DNA from: CAZBUK01 sp964495085 | Lineage (GTDB): Bacteria > Bacteroidota > Ignavibacteria > T3Sed10-11 | DNA: 9,007 nucleotides | Assembly (NCBI GenBank): GCA_964495085.1 | Contig: CAZBUK010000121.1 | Span: forward strand, 1-9,007 | Reading direction: 5' to 3' | Shown: piece after piece, positions 6,614-9,007 of the stretch | Layout of the letters: every line of letters starts with the position of its first letter | How positions within the stretch are numbered: position 1 is the first letter of the stretch | Notes under the pieces: generated by a model | The model's database searches: none | Seen by the model: the letters and a program-made list of their open reading frames with translations, nothing else | What the model was told of the DNA's origin: nothing | Position numbers and translations under genes: made by a program

Positions 6614-7423
6614 ATGAAGCGGTTTGAAGGGGTACGTTTACGGCACACCATACTGGTGCCTCCCGAAAAGGAATACACCTCCGTCGACGACCTCGCACGC
6701 CACAATTTTATCCGCGTCCCCGATAAAGAGAAATCGCTGCAGCAGCATCTCGCACTCCGCACCATGCTCGCCGATATGGGAGTGAAGATAAGCTGCATAC
6801 CGGAACTCGAAGGGCATCCGAACTCGGTTTTCGTTCGCGACGTCGCGCTCTGCTGTCCCGACGGTGCGGTCATTCTGAGAATGGGCCTCGACAGCAGGAA
6901 GGGGGAGGAGATGTGGATCAGGACGGCGTTCGAGCGGCTCGACATTCCGGTCATCGGCGGCGTCGAGGCGCCCGGTACCATCGAGGGGGGCGATATCATC
7001 CTCGCGGGAGCGATGGCGTTCGTCGGAAGTTCCGTGCGGTCGAACAAGCTCGGCGTCGACCAGGCGACGAGGCTGCTCCTCTACATGGGGTACCGCGTCA
7101 GGATCATTCCGGTGCCGGAACCGTTTCTGCACCTGGGAGGCGCGATGAGCGCTCTTGCCCCCGGGAAAATTCTCTGCTGCGAGGGCGTGTTCCCGCCTCA
7201 CCTGCTCCAGGGCATAGACTTCATTTCCATCCAGCAAAAAGACTTCGTCTCGGGAAACGTCATCACCGTCAAAGAGAACCAGGTGATCGCGGATGCGTCG
7301 AACGCGGCCGTCATCGAAGCGCTGCAGAAGAACGGCGTCGACGTTCGTACGATCGATCTCTCGACTTTCGTCGACGGGGCGGGCGGACCGAGCTGTCTCA
7401 TTCTGCCGGTGGATGTGGAGTAA
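6614..7423 (+). CDS. Dimethylargininase/arginine deiminase-type amidinohydrolase
   Basis: The 269-residue product has the expected length and motif order of the dimethylarginine dimethylaminohydrolase group in the guanidino-modifying (amidinotransferase-fold) superfamily. Visible are SVFVRD (R75, D76), EGGD at 124-127, the VGSSVRSN segment at 137-144, FLHLGG with the probable catalytic H173, and GAGGPSC with the probable catalytic C261 near the end. Such enzymes hydrolyse guanidino groups; DDAH turns methylated arginines into citrulline and methylamines. Substrate choice within the group cannot be decided from motifs alone, so arginine deiminase-like or related activity remains possible. It has no signal peptide and should be cytoplasmic. 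There is no clear Shine-Dalgarno site before the ATG; an overlapping ATG at 6610 reaches a stop within six codons. It has its own promoter and ends 41 bases from the convergent NnrS-like gene. Confidence 0.83.
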   Translation: MKRFEGVRLRHTILVPPEKEYTSVDDLARHNFIRVPDKEKSLQQHLALRTMLADMGVKISCIPELEGHPNSVFVRDVALCCPDGAVILRMGLDSRKGEEMWIRTAFERLDIPVIGGVEAPGTIEGGDIILAGAMAFVGSSVRSNKLGVDQATRLLLYMGYRVRIIPVPEPFLHLGGAMSALAPGKILCCEGVFPPHLLQGIDFISIQQKDFVSGNVITVKENQVIADASNAAVIEALQKNGVDVRTIDLSTFVDGAGGPSCLILPVDVE

Positions 7424-7464
7424 TTGCATCTCGCCTGAACCTGCCGGCTTCCCCCATAATCGTC
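7424..7464. other. Short convergent gap without a clear terminator
   Basis: These 41 bases separate the stops of the hydrolase and the NnrS-like gene. They contain a short GCCGGC palindrome but no stem with a T-run in either direction, so no intrinsic terminator is supported. Confidence 0.5.
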
Positions 7465-8850
7465 CTACCTCCGGAACGTAACGATCAGATTCACCCAGAG
7501 TAACAGAAGCCCGGCGATCATGAAGAGTCCCGATACCCCGAAGGCATAGAGCAGTCCTCTTCCCGCCGCCGGGTAAGCGCTCAGCAACGATGCGGGCAGC
7601 AGCATCGGCAGAACGCGTGAGAGCACGGCAAGATTTCCCAGTACGAAGGTAGCAAACACAACCCGCCTGAATCCTATCCCCTTTTTATGCATGAAACCCG
7701 GGAGCATACGCTGTGCCATCCCGGCGATGAGTAGCGTGACGTATCCGAGCAGGAATATGTGGCGGACCGGGTCATGCCCGAACGGCAGCTCGTACCCGGC
7801 GAGCCTTCCTCCGGCGGCGGCGATCTCCAGAACGGCGTACAGAACCAGCCAGATGTACGACGAGTAGATCAGCAGCTCGAATCTTCCGTACTGACCGAAA
7901 TCGTAATATCCCGGCCTCGCCTTATTGAACGCCGTGCTGGACACCCGTTCCTCCGCGTATTGTGTGCCGTAGTAACGATCCATGAATGCTCGCGGGGAAA
8001 GGAACATCTTCTGTATGATTTTTATCCGGACGACCAGCAGGATCACAATGCAGAACCGGAGGATCTGAAGCACGGAGCCGGCGGTCCCGGGGAGCGGACT
8101 ATCACCGGGTATGAGCGCCGGCGTCAGCGCGGCGACGGTGCAGAAAAAATAGACGGCGCCCGGAATGTGGAACGGGTCCTTGAGCGGGGATGTCTGCATG
8201 AAAAGCGGGAAGGTCCTGAGCGAGAAAGCGAACGCAACGGGGAATAAGACGAGTCCGATGAACAATTCGATGAGGAAAGCATTCCACGGCAAACGTACCG
8301 AGACATCGTAGGCGAAGACCTGGATGAGATGAAGCGAGGAGTAGAGGAAAAAACCGGATCCCATCATGAGGAAGAACGGCTTCACGGTTTTGATGCCGTT
8401 CGAGCCTGCCGGCTTTTTCCGGTAGAGCGTAACGAGGATCCGGAGATAGAGCATTACGCCGGACCATTCAAGAATTGCGGCGATGCGGACCGTCCATATC
8501 GACAGGTCGGCCGGCGTTCCGGGTTCAAGGTAGGGGAGCGTGAAGGTTGCGGCGGTGCGGAGTACCAGTCCCCCGGCGATGAGGATGAGCGGGCCCGATG
8601 CCGGATCGGGGAGCGGAACCTTCAGAAAGCGCGGCATGAAATACAGGCTCACGCCGATGATGAACAATCCCGTCCACCCCATGAGCTGCAGGTGGCCGTG
8701 CATCTGCACCCAGATGTGGTAGAACGGGGGGAGATTCCACCCGAATCCCATGGGGAGTGCTATATGCGCGCCGAGCGAGAAGCCGCCGAAGACGGCGAAC
8801 GCGAGCGCTGCGTGAATATAAGCTGTCCGGAAAGGTTGATGGCTCGTCAT
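7465..8850 (-). CDS. NnrS-like polytopic membrane protein
   Basis: This 461-residue protein is almost entirely hydrophobic, with roughly a dozen membrane segments. It carries MHGHLQLMGWTGLF (H51, H53) in an early helix and RHIFLLGY...GMAQRMLPGF (H364, R380) in a late one, the two signature regions of NnrS proteins, which are also distantly like heme-copper oxidase subunit I. Further histidines are H13, H29, H45, H174, H228 and H359. NnrS is a membrane protein tied to nitric oxide or nitrosative stress and may bind heme and copper. This one is longer than typical NnrS (about 400 residues), with an extra soluble-looking loop at about 284-322. No nitrite or nitric oxide reductase genes are in view. 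The start ATG at 8850 is the only sensible one, but no Shine-Dalgarno site precedes it. A generic cbb3-type subunit I-like protein is the alternative. Confidence 0.68.
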   Translation of the reverse strand: MTSHQPFRTAYIHAALAFAVFGGFSLGAHIALPMGFGWNLPPFYHIWVQMHGHLQLMGWTGLFIIGVSLYFMPRFLKVPLPDPASGPLILIAGGLVLRTAATFTLPYLEPGTPADLSIWTVRIAAILEWSGVMLYLRILVTLYRKKPAGSNGIKTVKPFFLMMGSGFFLYSSLHLIQVFAYDVSVRLPWNAFLIELFIGLVLFPVAFAFSLRTFPLFMQTSPLKDPFHIPGAVYFFCTVAALTPALIPGDSPLPGTAGSVLQILRFCIVILLVVRIKIIQKMFLSPRAFMDRYYGTQYAEERVSSTAFNKARPGYYDFGQYGRFELLIYSSYIWLVLYAVLEIAAAGGRLAGYELPFGHDPVRHIFLLGYVTLLIAGMAQRMLPGFMHKKGIGFRRVVFATFVLGNLAVLSRVLPMLLPASLLSAYPAAGRGLLYAFGVSGLFMIAGLLLLWVNLIVTFRR

Positions 8851-8910
8851 GTCTACAGGTTGCCGGTCGGCCTTCTATGCCGGCGTCCGGGGTTACATAA
8901 TCGATGCCGC

Positions 8911-9007
8911 GTTTATTGCGGGTAGAGGCTTGCACGCTTCTACCATACTGTCACCCCTACGGGGTTTATTGCGGGGAGAGGATTGCACACTTCTACCATA
9001 ATGCCAC
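8911..9007. repeat. Tandem intergenic repeat, 53-bp period, running off the edge
   Basis: Two copies begin at 8911 and 8964 with GTTTATTGCGG. The second is cut off after 44 bases and differs from the first at 5 positions. Each full unit carries TTCTACCATA and ends in a small palindrome, ACCCCTACGGGGT (8953-8965), a 5-bp stem with a TAC loop. This resembles dispersed intergenic repeats I associate loosely with Bacteroidota/Ignavibacteria genomes. It lies upstream of the NnrS-like gene, where no convincing promoter could be found. The array probably continues to the right. Confidence 0.7.

Noticed and set aside
7759..8925. Plus-strand open frames opposite the NnrS-like gene
   Set aside because: They are highly charged shadow frames opposite a clearly hydrophobic membrane protein with conserved histidine motifs.
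8911..9007. CRISPR array
   Set aside because: The 53-bp units are similar along their whole length with no unique spacers between conserved repeats, and no cas genes are nearby.

Overview
The window looks like chromosomal DNA of a GC-rich (about 60 % by eye), Gram-negative-type bacterium. It carries a lipoprotein with a lipobox, a protein with a Sec-type signal peptide and several inner-membrane proteins. Three candidate promoters share the spacing TTG-N20-TAnn(T/A)TT(G/A), which resembles the -33/-7 promoter type of Bacteroidota and relatives. The right end carries tandem intergenic repeats containing the palindrome CCCCTACGGGG, which I loosely associate with Bacteroidota/Ignavibacteria-type (FCB) genomes. 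The FCB assignment is tentative: some genes have clear Shine-Dalgarno sites and others have none.

Layout. At 1-148 (minus) is the 5' end of a gene for an exported protein, with a strong SD and a good promoter; it runs off the left edge. Bases 149-510 are a divergent intergenic region holding that promoter, a 10-bp inverted repeat, the promoter of the plus-strand operon and a leader hairpin. A tight plus-strand cluster follows. Gene one (511-4041) encodes a very large protein: about 12 membrane segments, then a helical linker, then a complete FAD-dependent GMC oxidoreductase. Gene two (4050-4907) encodes a lipoprotein with a 16-residue periodic repeat, a second membrane segment and a cytoplasmic tail. 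Gene three (4919-6538) encodes a calcineurin-fold metallophosphoesterase whose catalytic domain is interrupted by an insert with a membrane hairpin. Next is a single gene with its own promoter (6614-7423) for an amidinotransferase-fold hydrolase of the dimethylargininase/arginine deiminase type. Convergent to it on the minus strand (7465-8850) is an NnrS-like polytopic membrane protein. The right end (8911-9007) is a 53-bp-period tandem repeat running off the window.

How the genes may work together (inference). The three clustered genes all point to the inner membrane and envelope. Predicted topology puts the flavin oxidase domain, the tail of the lipoprotein and both halves of the phosphoesterase in the cytoplasm at the inner membrane. 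The oxidase is most like long-chain alcohol oxidases, so a lipid alcohol or similar membrane-borne substrate is a reasonable guess. The phosphoesterase could act on a phosphorylated or nucleotide-linked lipid. I do not recognise this three-gene unit as a described system, and it is the best candidate here for something new. The hydrolase and the NnrS-like gene show no clear tie to it.
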